A stretch of DNA of 64,000 nt, taken from NCBI RefSeq assembly GCF_023721835.1, contig NZ_JAMKFE010000003.1, positions 429,756-493,755 of the forward strand, in the 5' to 3' direction. A model generated the notes under the pieces. That model did not search any database. It was not told the DNA's origin and was given only the letters and a program-made list of their open reading frames with translations. Positions 18,148 to 27,875 of the stretch are shown one piece after another. The number at the start of each line of letters is the position of its first letter. Positions within the stretch are counted from its first letter, which is position 1. The stretch comes from Caldimonas mangrovi (GTDB taxonomy: Bacteria; Pseudomonadota; Gammaproteobacteria; Burkholderiales; Burkholderiaceae_C). The position numbers and the translations under genes are program-made.

Positions 18148-19179
18148 ATGGAATTCTTCCGAATCAAGCGCGACATCCCGTTCATGCGGCACGCGCTGGT
18201 GCTCAACGCCATTTCGCTGCTCACCTTCCTGGCGGCGGTGTTCTTCCTGACGACACGCGGCCTGCACTTGTCCATCGAATTCACCGGCGGCACGGTGCTC
18301 GAGGTGCAGTACGCCGACGCGGCCGATCTGCCGCGCGTGCGCTCGACGGTCGAGACGCTGCAGTTGGGCGACGTGCAGGTGCAGAACTTCGGTACCTCGC
18401 GGGACGTGCTGATCCGCATCCCGTTGCGCGGCGCGGTCAAGCAGAGCGAGGTGGTCGGCAAGGTGTTCGGCCAATTGTGCAGCGCCGAGGGCGGCACCGT
18501 GCAGCGGCGCGAGACCGTCACCGAGCAGGGCGAGGCCGTCAGCCGAGAAATCTGCACGGCCGGCACGACAGAGCCCTTGCGGCTGCAGCGCAGCGAGTTT
18601 GTCGGGCCGCAAGTCGGCTCCGAACTGGCACGCGACGGGGCGCTCGCACTCGCGGCGACGATCGCCGGCATCATGCTCTATTTGGCGTTCCGCTTCGAAT
18701 GGAAGTTCTCGGTCGCCGGCATCATCGCCAACCTGCACGACGTCGTGATCATTCTCGGCTTCTTCGCCTTCTTCCAGTGGGAGTTCTCGCTCTCGGTGCT
18801 GGCAGCGGTGCTCGCGGTGCTGGGCTACTCGGTCAACGAGTCGGTCGTGATCTTCGACCGCATCCGGGAATCCTTCCGCAGGTTCCGCAAGATGACGACG
18901 CCCCAGGTGATCGACCACGCCATCACCAGCACCATCAGCCGCACCGTCATCACGCACGGGTCGACGCAGATCATGGTGCTGTCGATGCTGCTGTTCGGCG
19001 GCCCGACCCTGTACTACTTTGCGCTGGCCCTGACGATCGGCATCCTGTTCGGCATCTACTCGTCGGTGTTCGTCGCCGCGGCGGTGGCCATGTGGCTGGG
19101 CGTCAAGCGTGAAGACTTGGTCAAACCGACCCGCAAGGAAACCGATCCGGACGACCCGAACGCGGGTGCCGTGGTGTAG
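18148..19179 (+). CDS. secF: Protein translocase subunit SecF
   Basis: This 343-aa protein has an N-terminal helix, the family motif SIEFTGGTVLEV near residue 48, a short periplasmic domain, and five C-terminal helices with GYSVNESVVIFDRIRE. It partners SecD. The C-terminus carries a short charged tail. It is the last recognisable gene of the operon, although the DUF1631 gene follows only 38 bp later. Confidence 0.96.
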   Translation: MEFFRIKRDIPFMRHALVLNAISLLTFLAAVFFLTTRGLHLSIEFTGGTVLEVQYADAADLPRVRSTVETLQLGDVQVQNFGTSRDVLIRIPLRGAVKQSEVVGKVFGQLCSAEGGTVQRRETVTEQGEAVSREICTAGTTEPLRLQRSEFVGPQVGSELARDGALALAATIAGIMLYLAFRFEWKFSVAGIIANLHDVVIILGFFAFFQWEFSLSVLAAVLAVLGYSVNESVVIFDRIRESFRRFRKMTTPQVIDHAITSTISRTVITHGSTQIMVLSMLLFGGPTLYYFALALTIGILFGIYSSVFVAAAVAMWLGVKREDLVKPTRKETDPDDPNAGAVV

Positions 19180-19217
19180 AGTGCCAGGAATTTCGCACCG
19201 CAGGCTACCTCCCAACC

Positions 19218-21506
19218 ATGGCGATTTCCGCCGATCCGAAGGCACTCGCAGCCCAGGCGCGCAGAACTTATCTGAACGTGCTGCTCTACGGGGCGCCGAA
19301 CGCGCTGGCGGCGGTCGAAGAAGGCGCCAAGGTGTTGGCGTCCCAGCCGGCACCGCCTGACCTGCTGCTGCGTCGCCGTGATGCCTGGTCGGACCTGCAG
19401 CGCTGGCGCGCAAAGTGGCAGCAGTCCCTGGCCGGGCGCCTGCAAGGCCGGCAGTCCAGCAGCCTGCAGGACCCGGGGCCCAGCGGCCCGGGTGCCCTGA
19501 GCCACCGCGGTGGTGAACTGTCACTGGTCGACGACGACACCATCGAACTCGAGATTCTCAGCTCCCGGCTGGCGCTGGCGACCATGGATCAGGCGTCGTC
19601 GGAGTTCACCGATCTGCGTTCGCGCATGACCGTGATGGAGCGGCGCGACGAGTTGTCGTCGGCCGACGTGCTGCGCCCCCATGTGGTCGCCCGCGAGGTA
19701 CTGGAAGCCTGGCGCGCCGCCGCGCTCAGCGTCGAGGCGTGGCGCGCACTCCAGCCGGTGCTGCATGACGAGATCGGCCACCTGGTGGTGCTGGCTTATC
19801 ACGAGACCAACAAGTGGTTGATCGCCCACGGCGTATTGCCGGAGATCGACCTGCGGCCGTTGATCCGCCGCACCCGCGATGTCGGCGTGTCGGCGCCCAG
19901 TCCCGCAGCCGGCACGCTGGCCGGCGGGGCGGCGGTGTCCGGCAGCCAGCATTCCGGGCCGGGCAGCCTGCGGCATTCCGTGGGCGAGGAAACGCGCCTG
20001 ATGACACGCGCGTCCAATCTGTTGCGGGCCTCCGAACAAGCGCAGGCGGTGCTGGGCCGGCTGAACCGGCTGGTGGGGCGCCAAGTGCCCGACTTCGAGG
20101 CCACTACCAGCTACCATGCCTCGCCCAAGCTGGCCGCCGCGATCGCCGAGGCCGAGCGTGAGGTGGTGCAGCGCCTGCGCAGCACCCGGCCGGACCAGTT
20201 GGCGGTGCCCAGTGCACCGGCCCTGCTGGACAACCTGCAGGAGCAGAAGCAGGCGCTCAAGCGCGCCACCGAATCGCCGATCGAGCGGGCGACCATCGAA
20301 ATCGTCGCACTGTTGTTCCAGAGCATCCTCACCGAAGACCGGCTGCCCGCTTCCGTGCGCGTGTGGTTCGCGCGGCTGCAGATGCCGGTGCTGCGGGTCG
20401 CGATCGGTGAGCCCGATTTCTTCGCGACGACCGACCACCCGGCGCGCAAGCTGATCGACCGCATGGGCGCCTGCGTGATGGGTTTCGACGCCATGACCGC
20501 CGGCGCGATGGGCGATGCGCTCGAAAAGGAAATCAAGCGCGTGGTGCAGGTGGTCGAGGCCTACCCCGACACCGGCCGCCGCGTGTTCCAGACCGTGCTG
20601 GTCGAGTTCGAGAAGTTCCTGGAGCACTATTTCACGAAGGAAAACGAGACTTCCCGCAAGGGCGTCTCGCTGGCGCAGCAGGTCGAGCAGCGCGAGATTC
20701 TCACCATCCAGTACACGATCGAGCTGCGCAAGATGCTCAACGAGGTGCCGGTGCAGGAGGGGGTGCGCGAGTTCCTGTTCCAGATCTGGGCCGACGTGCT
20801 GGCGATGACGGCCGTCAAGACCGGCGGGCAGAGCGACGCCACCAAGGCGATGAAGCGCGCCGCGGCCGACCTCATCTGGTCGGCCAGCGCCAAAGTGTCG
20901 CGCGAGGAGCGCGCCGAGGTCATCCGTCGCCTGCCGCCGTTGTTGAAGACGCTGCGCGACGGCATGGCAGGAGCCGGTGTGCCGGCCGACAAGCAGGACG
21001 AACATCTCCAGGCATTGAACAACTCGCTCGCAGCCGCCTTCACGGCCAAGGCTGCCGCCATTCCGACCGAGCGCCTGGATGAGCTGATGCTGAGGCTGGA
21101 GACGCTCGAAGAACTGCTGCCGGACACCGAGGTCGAGATCGACGAATCCATGGTGCTCGATCTGTCCGGTCGCGAAACCTCCGGCCTCGAGGTGGTGGCC
21201 GAAGGCGGTTCGATGCCCAGCCCCGCGATGGTCGCATGGGCGCGGGGTATCCAGGTCGGCAGCTGGTTCAAGCTCGACTACCGCGGCCGCAACGAGCCGG
21301 TGCAGCTGGCGTGGCAAGGGCTGCGCAAGCAGCTGAGCCTGTTCTCGTCGCCGGCGGGGCGTTGCGTGCTGTTCCAGCAGCACCGGTTGGCCGCCTTCCT
21401 GCAGGCCGGCCTCATGGTTCCCGCTGAAGAAGAGGCACTCACGGTGCGGGCGACGCGCAATGCGCTGGCCAAGCTCGACGCCGACCCGACTCGGCTGCTG
21501 AACTAG
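19218..21506 (+). CDS. DUF1631 family protein
   Basis: This 762-aa, mostly helical cytoplasmic protein has no membrane segment. It shows the DUF1631 signature around SPIERATIEIVALLFQSIL and ARKLIDRMGACVMGFD. The last ~100 residues (WARGIQVGSWFKLDYRG onward) form a beta-rich module that resembles a PilZ-like fold, which would fit c-di-GMP response, but the RxxxR signature is not clear. The function of the family is not settled. The last codons and stop are duplicated 177 bp downstream together with the following repeat. Confidence 0.85.
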   Translation: MAISADPKALAAQARRTYLNVLLYGAPNALAAVEEGAKVLASQPAPPDLLLRRRDAWSDLQRWRAKWQQSLAGRLQGRQSSSLQDPGPSGPGALSHRGGELSLVDDDTIELEILSSRLALATMDQASSEFTDLRSRMTVMERRDELSSADVLRPHVVAREVLEAWRAAALSVEAWRALQPVLHDEIGHLVVLAYHETNKWLIAHGVLPEIDLRPLIRRTRDVGVSAPSPAAGTLAGGAAVSGSQHSGPGSLRHSVGEETRLMTRASNLLRASEQAQAVLGRLNRLVGRQVPDFEATTSYHASPKLAAAIAEAEREVVQRLRSTRPDQLAVPSAPALLDNLQEQKQALKRATESPIERATIEIVALLFQSILTEDRLPASVRVWFARLQMPVLRVAIGEPDFFATTDHPARKLIDRMGACVMGFDAMTAGAMGDALEKEIKRVVQVVEAYPDTGRRVFQTVLVEFEKFLEHYFTKENETSRKGVSLAQQVEQREILTIQYTIELRKMLNEVPVQEGVREFLFQIWADVLAMTAVKTGGQSDATKAMKRAAADLIWSASAKVSREERAEVIRRLPPLLKTLRDGMAGAGVPADKQDEHLQALNNSLAAAFTAKAAAIPTERLDELMLRLETLEELLPDTEVEIDESMVLDLSGRETSGLEVVAEGGSMPSPAMVAWARGIQVGSWFKLDYRGRNEPVQLAWQGLRKQLSLFSSPAGRCVLFQQHRLAAFLQAGLMVPAEEEALTVRATRNALAKLDADPTRLLN

Positions 21507-21508
21507 GA

Positions 21509-21590
21509 CCACCCCCTACGCGCCTGCGGCGCGCCCCCTCAAGGGGGCGCCACTGGCGGACCGGCGGAGCCGGACCCGCGGTGGCACTCG
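21509..21590. repeat. Dispersed palindromic repeat, copy 2
   Basis: This copy has the same block order as the element at 5116-5196: CCACCCCCTACGCGC, a hairpin CCCCCTCAAGGGGG, then the CCGGCGGAGCCGG core and CCGCGG. It lies directly behind the DUF1631 stop. Confidence 0.8.
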
Positions 21591-21685
21591 ATGTGTGGGG
21601 CAGTGGCGTGCTGGTCGGGAAAGCGCTGCACGCGGTGAAGGCTTCTGCAGGGGCGCGAGGTGCCGCCTCGGCTGCTGAACTAGGG

Positions 21686-21740
21686 CCACCCCCTACGCGC
21701 CGCAGGCGGACCGGCGGAGCCGGACCCGCGGTGGCACTCG
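21686..21740. repeat. Dispersed palindromic repeat, copy 3 (shortened)
   Basis: This is a deleted version of copy 2 created with the tandem duplication. The opening CCACCCCCTACGCGC and the CCGGCGGAGCCGG core remain, but the CCCCCTCAAGGGGG hairpin is missing. Confidence 0.75.
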
Positions 21741-21832
21741 ATGTGTGGGGTAGTGGCGTGCTGGTCGGGAAAGCGCTGCACGCGGTGAAGGCTTCTGCAG
21801 GGGCGCGAGGTGCCGCCTCGGCTGCGAGTCAG

Positions 21833-22285
21833 TCAGTGGATCAGGCGGTCGGCGGCGTCGACGAAGAGTTCGTCGAGGATCAGCGCGTCGGGTTCTTCGC
21901 CCAGGCTCCAGAACACCATCAGCACAATGATCTTCAGGTCTTCGAGCGACATGGGGCTGCCGTCACTGACCATCGCGCGGTCGATCACGATCTCGCGCAT
22001 TGGAGCGGGCAGCACGCCGGCGCTTTCGAGGAAGCTGATGAACCCCATCGATTCCTCGCCCAGTTGCTCCTGCTCGGCCTGCGTGAACACGCGCATGCTG
22101 TCGGGGCTCTGGGTGCCTGCGTGGGAGTTGGCTGCGTGACTGAGGCCTTCGAGCCAGGTCAGCGCTTCCTGTATCTCGTCGTTCTCGAACCCGACCGCAG
22201 AGAGCTTGCGCGTCAGTTGCGCATGGTCTGGGCAGGCGTCCGGCCGCCAGTAGTTTTCGTACAGGTAGACGAGCACATCGAACAT
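21833..22285 (-). CDS. smg: Smg family protein (DUF494)
   Basis: This 150-aa acidic protein begins MFDVLVYLYENYW, the typical Smg start. It is helical throughout and contains LTRKLSAVGFENDEIQEAL. The ATG at 22285 matches the family start; upstream codons in the frame are not conserved. Smg is of unknown biochemical function and is usually found beside dprA, as here. The two genes are separated by 87 bp and probably co-transcribed. Confidence 0.92.
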   Translation of the reverse strand: MFDVLVYLYENYWRPDACPDHAQLTRKLSAVGFENDEIQEALTWLEGLSHAANSHAGTQSPDSMRVFTQAEQEQLGEESMGFISFLESAGVLPAPMREIVIDRAMVSDGSPMSLEDLKIIVLMVFWSLGEEPDALILDELFVDAADRLIH

Positions 22286-22372
22286 GTGTCCGACTATACC
22301 CGAGCGCGCAATCCCCACAGTGATGAAAACGAGGGGTGGGCGCGGGGACGGTTTTCGGCCGTCCCGGACTGC

Positions 22373-23503
22373 TCAGCCGTGCGCTATGCGCTGGAACAAC
22401 TGCCCGGGCAGCCGGGCCACCCGGCCTTCGAGCTCCAGTTCGAGCAGGCGTGCACTCAGCTCGGCCGCCGGCCAACCCGTCCGGGCCATCAGCGCGTCCA
22501 GCGTGGCAGGATCGTAACCAAGTGCGTCAAGAACCGGATCGGCAGGTTCGGCGGCTTCGTCTTCGGAGGACGGCGCCGGGGCGGCCGCGGCCGCGAGTGC
22601 GGGTTGCAGTTCTTCCAGGATGTCCCGCGCGCTTTCGACCAGCTTCGCTCCCTGCTGAATCAATGCATGACAGCCGCGTGATTGCGGCGAATGGATCGAT
22701 CCGGGGATGGCAAACACTTCGCGGCCCTGTTCGGCGGCCAGACGAGCAGTGATCTGGGAGCCGGACTGCAGTGCGGCTTCCACCACCAAGGTGCCGCGTG
22801 ACAGGCCCGAGATGATTCGATTGCGTCGAGGAAAATGATCGGGGAGCGGCGGCGTCCCGAGCGAGTATTCGCTCAGCAACAGTCCCTGCTCGCCGATGCG
22901 GCGCGCCAGCGCAAGATGCCGCTTCGGATACACGCGATCGAGTCCGGTGCCCACCACGGCCACGGTACTGCCCGGCCCTTCGAGCGCCCCTTCGTGCGCT
23001 GCGGCATCGATGCCCATCGCCATCCCGGACACGACGGTGAGACCGTCGCGGCTCAGGTGGGCGGCGAACGCACGGGCGTTGTCGATGCCCTGCGGCGTCG
23101 GGTTGCGGCTGCCGACGATGGCGATCGACGCCGCCTGCAGCAACCGGAGATGGCCGATCCCATACAGCACGAGCGGCGGGTCGGCGATGTCGAGCAGCAG
23201 GGACGGGTAGGCCGCGTCGCCGAGCGTCAGCACGTGGCGGCCGTCTGCATCCTGCAGCCATCGCCAAGTGGTCTCGACCAGGGAGGACAGGGTGTCGGCC
23301 GGGCGGCTCAGCGCTGCTGCCTGCGGGGCAGGCACCACCTCGCGCCAGGCATCCGCAGGGCACGCGAAGACGGCCTGTGGTGAGCCGAAGGCTGCCAGCA
23401 ATTTGCGGGCGGAATCGAGCCCGAGCCCGGGCGTTTCGACCAGCCGCAGCCAAGCGGCCAGTTCTTCTCGGTCGATCACCGCCGCCGTGCCGGCGCCGCT
23501 CAA
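22373..23503 (-). CDS. dprA: DNA-processing protein DprA
   Basis: This 376-aa protein has an N-terminal SAM-like helical domain and then the Rossmann-like DprA core with GSRNPTPQG, SGMAMGIDAAAHEGAL and PRRNRIISGLS. A C-terminal winged-helix segment (about residues 325-375) is like the DprA DML1 domain. DprA loads RecA on single-stranded DNA taken up in transformation. The start is TTG at 23503 overlapping the upstream stop, or GTG at 23479, which would drop eight residues. With the LysM gene upstream it forms a coupled minus-strand operon. Confidence 0.94.
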   Translation of the reverse strand: MSGAGTAAVIDREELAAWLRLVETPGLGLDSARKLLAAFGSPQAVFACPADAWREVVPAPQAAALSRPADTLSSLVETTWRWLQDADGRHVLTLGDAAYPSLLLDIADPPLVLYGIGHLRLLQAASIAIVGSRNPTPQGIDNARAFAAHLSRDGLTVVSGMAMGIDAAAHEGALEGPGSTVAVVGTGLDRVYPKRHLALARRIGEQGLLLSEYSLGTPPLPDHFPRRNRIISGLSRGTLVVEAALQSGSQITARLAAEQGREVFAIPGSIHSPQSRGCHALIQQGAKLVESARDILEELQPALAAAAAPAPSSEDEAAEPADPVLDALGYDPATLDALMARTGWPAAELSARLLELELEGRVARLPGQLFQRIAHG

Positions 23504-24669
23504 GGTTGCGTGAAGCGATCGCCGACCTGCACCGGCTCCTTCACGTTGAGGATCAGCGCGTAGGACATGCGGTCGAAGACACGGAACACGAACAGCAGGC
23601 CGTGGCGTTCGTCGGGCAGTTGGATCTTCTGCTTGCTGCCGTAGGTGGTGTCGGTCGCTTCCCGGCCTTGACGCCAGAGCGCCAGCACATGGCCGCGCTC
23701 GACGCCATCACGCGAGCCGCGGTTCAGGGCGACGATCTGGTTCTGGCCGGCGGTCAGCGCTTCACCATAGATCGAGGCGATCTGGCCATCGAGCGCGCCC
23801 TGCGGCGCGTGCGGCACGTAGCTGATGAACTCGCGGGCCGGCACCGGAGAGAGCCGGTCGCCGACACCGACCTCGAGCCGCGTCGATTGCACCTGGAAGC
23901 TGGCGGGAATGATTTCGCCGTTTTTGCCGGTGGCGCCCGGGCGCGTGTACTCGGCCGTGCCGAGGTAGGTCGCCTCGTAGCCGAGCACTTCCTTGGAGGC
24001 CGGATCGACCAGCGGCTTCGGGTTGCGGAACAGGCGCCAGTCGCGCAGGTTACCCAGCTCGCCGCGCACATAGGCGGTTTCGCCGCGCGACAGCAACACG
24101 CGGCCTTCCTGCGTGGCGACGACACGCGGCGCCTGCTCGAGCTCGTTGCTGTTGAAGATCACGGCCTCATTGAGGAAGGGCTCGATCAGGTGCAGCGGCA
24201 CCGAGGCGATGGCGCCGTCGTCGAGCGCCTCGCTGCGCACGCGCGGCGAGACCTTGATCGTGCCGTTGCCCACCGGCTGGCCGAGGCGCAGGCGGGCGCG
24301 GCCGTTCACCGTTTCAAGGTAGAGGATCTGCCCGGGATAGATCAGGTGAGGGTTGCGGATCTGGTCGAGGTTCATGCCCCACAACTCCGGCCAGCGCCAC
24401 GGGCGCAGCAGGAACATCGCGGAGATGTCCCACAGCGTGTCGCCACGCTTGACGGTGTAGGAATCGGGGGCGTTGGGCGACAGCTCCGACAGCGGGACAC
24501 CGGCCTCGGCGACCTGTTGCGCGGTGGTGCGCTGCTGCTGGGTGATCGGATAATTGACAGCCGACGCTGCGGTGCCGAGCGCGATCAGGGTCGCTCCGAC
24601 GAGCGCTTGCGAGCCGAGGGAAGCCAGGGTTGCCTTGGGACGGGCTCGCCACAACGCGGTTCTTGTCAT
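23500..24669 (-). CDS. LysM peptidoglycan-binding domain protein
   Basis: This 389-aa exported protein has a long Sec signal (cleavage near Ala-Ser-Ala at about residue 37) and one LysM domain at about residues 68-120 (YTVKRGDTLWDISAMFL ... NPHLIYPGQIL). A ~260-residue C-terminal region has beta character and no name. The LysM module suggests binding to the cell wall in the periplasm. The ATG at 24669 was preferred over an earlier in-frame ATG because GGAGACC precedes it. Its stop overlaps the dprA start. This gene is regularly found upstream of dprA in Burkholderiales. Confidence 0.88.
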   Translation of the reverse strand: MTRTALWRARPKATLASLGSQALVGATLIALGTAASAVNYPITQQQRTTAQQVAEAGVPLSELSPNAPDSYTVKRGDTLWDISAMFLLRPWRWPELWGMNLDQIRNPHLIYPGQILYLETVNGRARLRLGQPVGNGTIKVSPRVRSEALDDGAIASVPLHLIEPFLNEAVIFNSNELEQAPRVVATQEGRVLLSRGETAYVRGELGNLRDWRLFRNPKPLVDPASKEVLGYEATYLGTAEYTRPGATGKNGEIIPASFQVQSTRLEVGVGDRLSPVPAREFISYVPHAPQGALDGQIASIYGEALTAGQNQIVALNRGSRDGVERGHVLALWRQGREATDTTYGSKQKIQLPDERHGLLFVFRVFDRMSYALILNVKEPVQVGDRFTQP

Positions 24670-24910
24670 GCAGGGTCTCCGCTCGCCGGACATGGCCTGG
24701 AAACTCGCGGCCATGACGCTATATGGTTAATGAGTTCTCGGCTCGCCGGGCAGCAGCAGTTCGGCGAGAATCCTCACATAGTTTCACAGATTCTGCCCCT
24801 AAACCCTTGATGCCGCAACGAAATTTGCTGGAGGTTACCGCGGCAGCGGCATTGCGTCACGGTTCACGCGTTGCCGTGCCTCCACAGGTGCACCGGGGCT
24901 TTGCTTCGAC

Positions 24911-25423
24911 ATGGCCAAACTGAACATCCTGCGTTATCCCGACCCGCGCCTGCACACCGTCGCCAAGCCGGTCGTGAAGGTCGACACCCGCGTCCAGCAA
25001 CTGGTCGACGACATGCTGGAAACGATGTACGAGGCCAATGGCGTGGGCCTGGCTGCCACCCAGGTCGACGTGCACGAACGCGTGATCGTGATCGACACCT
25101 CCGACGAGCGCGACGACCCGCGGGTGCTGATCAACCCGGAGCTGGTGGCCACGAGCGACGAGATGATTCTCTGGGAAGAAGGCTGCCTGTCGGTGCCGAC
25201 CTTCTATGACAAGGTCGACCGCCACGCCCGCGTGACCGTCAAGGCGCTCGACCGGGAAGGCCATGAGTACAGCTTCGACGCCGATGGTCTGCTGGCCGTG
25301 TGCGTGCAGCACGAAATGGACCATCTGGTCGGCAAGGTGTTCGTCGAATATCTGTCGCCCCTGAAGCGCAACCGCATCAAGACGAAGCTGCTCAAGCGCA
25401 ACCGCGACGACGAGCGCCCCTGA
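24911..25423 (+). CDS. def: Peptide deformylase
   Basis: This 170-aa enzyme has all three family motifs: GVGLAATQ (44-51), EEGCLSVP (89-96, metal ligand Cys92) and QHEMDH (metal ligands His134 and His138, catalytic Glu135). It removes the formyl group from nascent proteins, reversing the action of Fmt, which is encoded 11 bp downstream. It is transcribed divergently from the LysM-dprA-smg operon. Confidence 0.97.
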   Translation: MAKLNILRYPDPRLHTVAKPVVKVDTRVQQLVDDMLETMYEANGVGLAATQVDVHERVIVIDTSDERDDPRVLINPELVATSDEMILWEEGCLSVPTFYDKVDRHARVTVKALDREGHEYSFDADGLLAVCVQHEMDHLVGKVFVEYLSPLKRNRIKTKLLKRNRDDERP

Positions 25424-25434
25424 GCGTGGCCGGC

Positions 25435-26394
25435 ATGAAGGTTGTCTTCGCCGGGACGCCGGAGTTCGCCGAGGCGGCCCTCGCCGCCCTGCAGGCGGCG
25501 GGCTTCGAGATCTCGCTCGTGCTGACCCAGCCGGACCGCCCGGCGGGTCGCGGCATGAAACTGCACGCCAGCCCGGTGAAGCAGTTTGCGCTCGCTCGCG
25601 GCATCGCCGTCGCTCAGCCGCGCAGCTTGCGCCTGGATGGCAAGTACCCCGACGACGCCCGTGCCGCGCAGGAAGCGCTGCGCGCTGCCGCGCCCGATGT
25701 CATGGTCGTTGCCGCTTACGGCTTGATCCTGCCGCAGTGGGTGCTGGACCTGCCGCGCATGGGCTGCCTGAACATCCACGCGTCGCTGCTGCCGCGCTGG
25801 CGCGGTGCTGCACCGATCCACCGCGCGATCGAGGCCGGTGACGCCGAGACCGGCATCACGATCATGCAAATGGATGCTGGGCTGGACACCGGCGACATGC
25901 TGCTGGTCGAGAAGACACCCGTGGCGCAGGGCGACACCACGGCCTCGTTGCACGACCGGCTCGCGGCGCTTGGCGGGCGGTTGATCGTCGAGGCCCTCGA
26001 GCTCGCCGCCTGCGGCGGTCTGACGCGCACGCCTCAGCCCAAGGAGGGCGTGACCTACGCCCACAAGATCGAGAAATCCGAGGCCGAGATCGAGTGGACC
26101 GGGCCGGCCACGGGGATCGAACGCCGCATCCGCGCCTTCGACCCGTTTCCGGGGGCCGTCAGCCTGCTGGCCGGAGTGCCCGTCAAGTGCTGGGCCGCCG
26201 AGTTGGCGCCGGGCGAGGGCGCACCCGGCCAGGTGCTGGCCGTCGACGAAGCGGGGCTGCTGGTCGCCTGCGGCGAAGGAGCGCTGCGCCTGACGCAGTT
26301 GCAAAAGCCGGGGGGCCGACGCCTGGCGGCCCGGGATTTCCTGCAGGGCCATACGGTGATGCCGGGTATGGTTTTTGATCGCGGCACCGCTTGA
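25435..26394 (+). CDS. fmt: Methionyl-tRNA formyltransferase
   Basis: This 319-aa enzyme has the formyltransferase core VFAGTPEFA at the N-terminus, the folate-binding and catalytic motif [16 protein letters not shown] near residue 110, and [11 protein letters not shown]. The C-terminal OB-like tRNA-binding domain follows. The start is ATG 25435 or possibly GTG 25426, three codons earlier; neither has a strong Shine-Dalgarno. It follows def, as in most proteobacteria. Confidence 0.96.
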   Translation: MKVVFAGTPEFAEAALAALQAAGFEISLVLTQPDRPAGRGMKLHASPVKQFALARGIAVAQPRSLRLDGKYPDDARAAQEALRAAAPDVMVVAAYGLILPQWVLDLPRMGCLNIHASLLPRWRGAAPIHRAIEAGDAETGITIMQMDAGLDTGDMLLVEKTPVAQGDTTASLHDRLAALGGRLIVEALELAACGGLTRTPQPKEGVTYAHKIEKSEAEIEWTGPATGIERRIRAFDPFPGAVSLLAGVPVKCWAAELAPGEGAPGQVLAVDEAGLLVACGEGALRLTQLQKPGGRRLAARDFLQGHTVMPGMVFDRGTA

Positions 26395-26454
26395 ATTACA
26401 AACGCAAGGCCGCAACTTTGTGGCGTTGTCGACTCTTGTAACGAGGCCCGCACG

Positions 26455-27312
26455 ATGTTCAACCTGCTGAAGACCGCTGTCCTGATGGCGGCCATCACCG
26501 GCCTGTTCATGGCCATTGGTTCCCTGCTGGGGGGGCAGCAGGGAATGATGATCGCGTTGATCATCGCGCTCGGCATGAACTTTTTCAGCTACTGGTACAG
26601 CGACAAGCTGGTGCTGAAGATGTACAACGCGCGCGAGGTCGACGAGACCACGGCCCCGCAGTTCTACCGCATGGTGCGCGAACTCGCGCAGCGCGCCGAG
26701 CTGCCGATGCCGCGCGTCTACATCATCGAGGAAAACGCGCCGAACGCCTTCGCCACCGGCCGCAACCCGCAGAACGCCGCCGTCGCGGCCACCACCGGCA
26801 TCATGCGCGTGCTGACCGAGCGCGAACTGCGCGGCGTGATGGCGCACGAGCTGGCGCACGTCAGGCACCGCGACATCCTGATCAGCACGATCAGCGCGAC
26901 GATGGCCGGTGCGATCTCGATGCTGGCGAACTTCGCGATGTTCTTCGGCGGGCGCGACAGCGAAGGCCGCCCGGTCAATCCCATCGTCAGCATCGCGGTG
27001 ATGATTCTGGCGCCGCTGGCGGCCAGCCTGATCCAGATGGCGATCAGCCGTGCCCGCGAGTTCGAGGCCGACCGGGGCGGCGCCGAGATCTCCGGTGACC
27101 CGCAGGCACTGGCTTCGGCGCTCGAGAAGATCCACCGCTACGCGCGCGGTATTCCGATGGAAGCGGCCGAACGCCACCCCGAAACCGCCCAGATGATGAT
27201 CATGAACCCGCTGTCCGGCGGCGGGCTGCGGGGGCTGTTCAGTACCCATCCGAGCACCGAGGAGCGGGTGGCCCGCCTGATGGCCATGGCACGCGGCGCC
27301 GTGGCGCCCTGA
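26455..27312 (+). CDS. htpX: Membrane zinc metalloprotease HtpX
   Basis: This 285-aa protein has two N-terminal helices (about residues 5-22 and 30-48) and zinc motif HELAH (His131, Glu132, His135). Two more helices follow (about 148-165 and 180-200), with the third ligand in [10 protein letters not shown]. HtpX degrades damaged inner-membrane proteins. Its length fits the family. It lies 60 bp after fmt, a common arrangement in Burkholderiales. Confidence 0.96.
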   Translation: MFNLLKTAVLMAAITGLFMAIGSLLGGQQGMMIALIIALGMNFFSYWYSDKLVLKMYNAREVDETTAPQFYRMVRELAQRAELPMPRVYIIEENAPNAFATGRNPQNAAVAATTGIMRVLTERELRGVMAHELAHVRHRDILISTISATMAGAISMLANFAMFFGGRDSEGRPVNPIVSIAVMILAPLAASLIQMAISRAREFEADRGGAEISGDPQALASALEKIHRYARGIPMEAAERHPETAQMMIMNPLSGGGLRGLFSTHPSTEERVARLMAMARGAVAP

Positions 27313-27360
27313 CCGAGACGCTTTCCGGCACCTGCCCAGCCGCAGCGAACAGGCACATAT

Positions 27361-27437
27361 CGAGTGACGCCGCGGATCCGGCTTCGCCGGTCCGCTGGCG
27401 TCGCCCCTCGAGGGGCGGTCGAAGACCGTAGGGTGGA
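27361..27437. repeat. Dispersed palindromic repeat, copy 4 (inverse orientation)
   Basis: The block order is reversed relative to 5116-5196: GTGACGCCGCGGATCCGGC, then the CCGGTCCGC core, CCCCTCGAGGGG, and GTAGGGTGG. It lies between htpX and a small lipoprotein gene. Confidence 0.75.
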
Positions 27438-27501
27438 CCCGTTTATTGCTCAAGTCGCACGGCGATCTGCCGAAGACCATGCACGGACTGTTTATCGTGC
27501 C

Positions 27502-27846
27502 ATGCGTCACTCGTCTTCCATCGTTGCCGTTCTCTTGCTGATTGCCACGCTCGCGGGCTGCGATGCGCTGGGCCTGGAGTCGGCCGAGGCGGTCGCCGAG
27601 CGCCGGGACGCCGAGGGCCGTGCGCTGGGCGGCGCCTGCCGGCACGCCGGCCGGGCCATCGAGGACTGCTACACGCTCAACCCGCGTGCCGACAAGGCCG
27701 CCGTCTTCGCCGGCTGGCGCGAGATGAACGACTACATGCGCGAGAACCAGATCGAGGAAGTCGCGCCGCAACTGGCACGGGCGCCTCGCCGCACCACGCG
27801 GGGCCAGACGGCCGCGGAGCCAGAGGGCGACCCCAAGGTCGAGTGA
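27502..27846 (+). CDS. Small putative lipoprotein
   Basis: This 114-aa protein has a lipoprotein signal and lipobox LAGC (Cys19). The mature part has two further cysteines (GGACRHAGRAIEDCYTLN) that could form a disulfide, and a motif GWREMNDYMRENQIEEV. I do not recognise the family, though similar small lipoproteins are found beside htpX in related genomes. The ATG at 27502 begins the signal sequence; no strong Shine-Dalgarno is present. It partly overlaps the start region of the TfoX-like gene. Confidence 0.7.
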   Translation: MRHSSSIVAVLLLIATLAGCDALGLESAEAVAERRDAEGRALGGACRHAGRAIEDCYTLNPRADKAAVFAGWREMNDYMRENQIEEVAPQLARAPRRTTRGQTAAEPEGDPKVE

Positions 27847-27875
27847 AGCCCGCGCCGACGGCCTACACTGCCGCC

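Larger units (their letters stand above)
21490..21825 (+). repeat. Imperfect tandem duplication including the 3' end of the DUF1631 gene
   Basis: The 18 bases at 21490-21507, which contain the gene's last codons and stop, recur at 21667-21684. The segment 21555-21675 recurs at 21705-21825 with a single difference (C21601 versus T21751). The second unit lacks part of the palindromic repeat, so the units are 177 and 150 bp long. Near identity indicates a recent event. Confidence 0.9.

Noticed and set aside
15793..19524. A 1243-codon open frame on the minus strand opposite yajC-secD-secF
   Set aside because: It is a mirror of high third-position GC in the Sec genes. It has no domain, no signal, and runs through several unrelated genes.
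21581..22681. A plus-strand frame starting in the tandem duplication and running through smg
   Set aside because: It repeats the same peptide twice because of the duplication and is antisense to smg and dprA.
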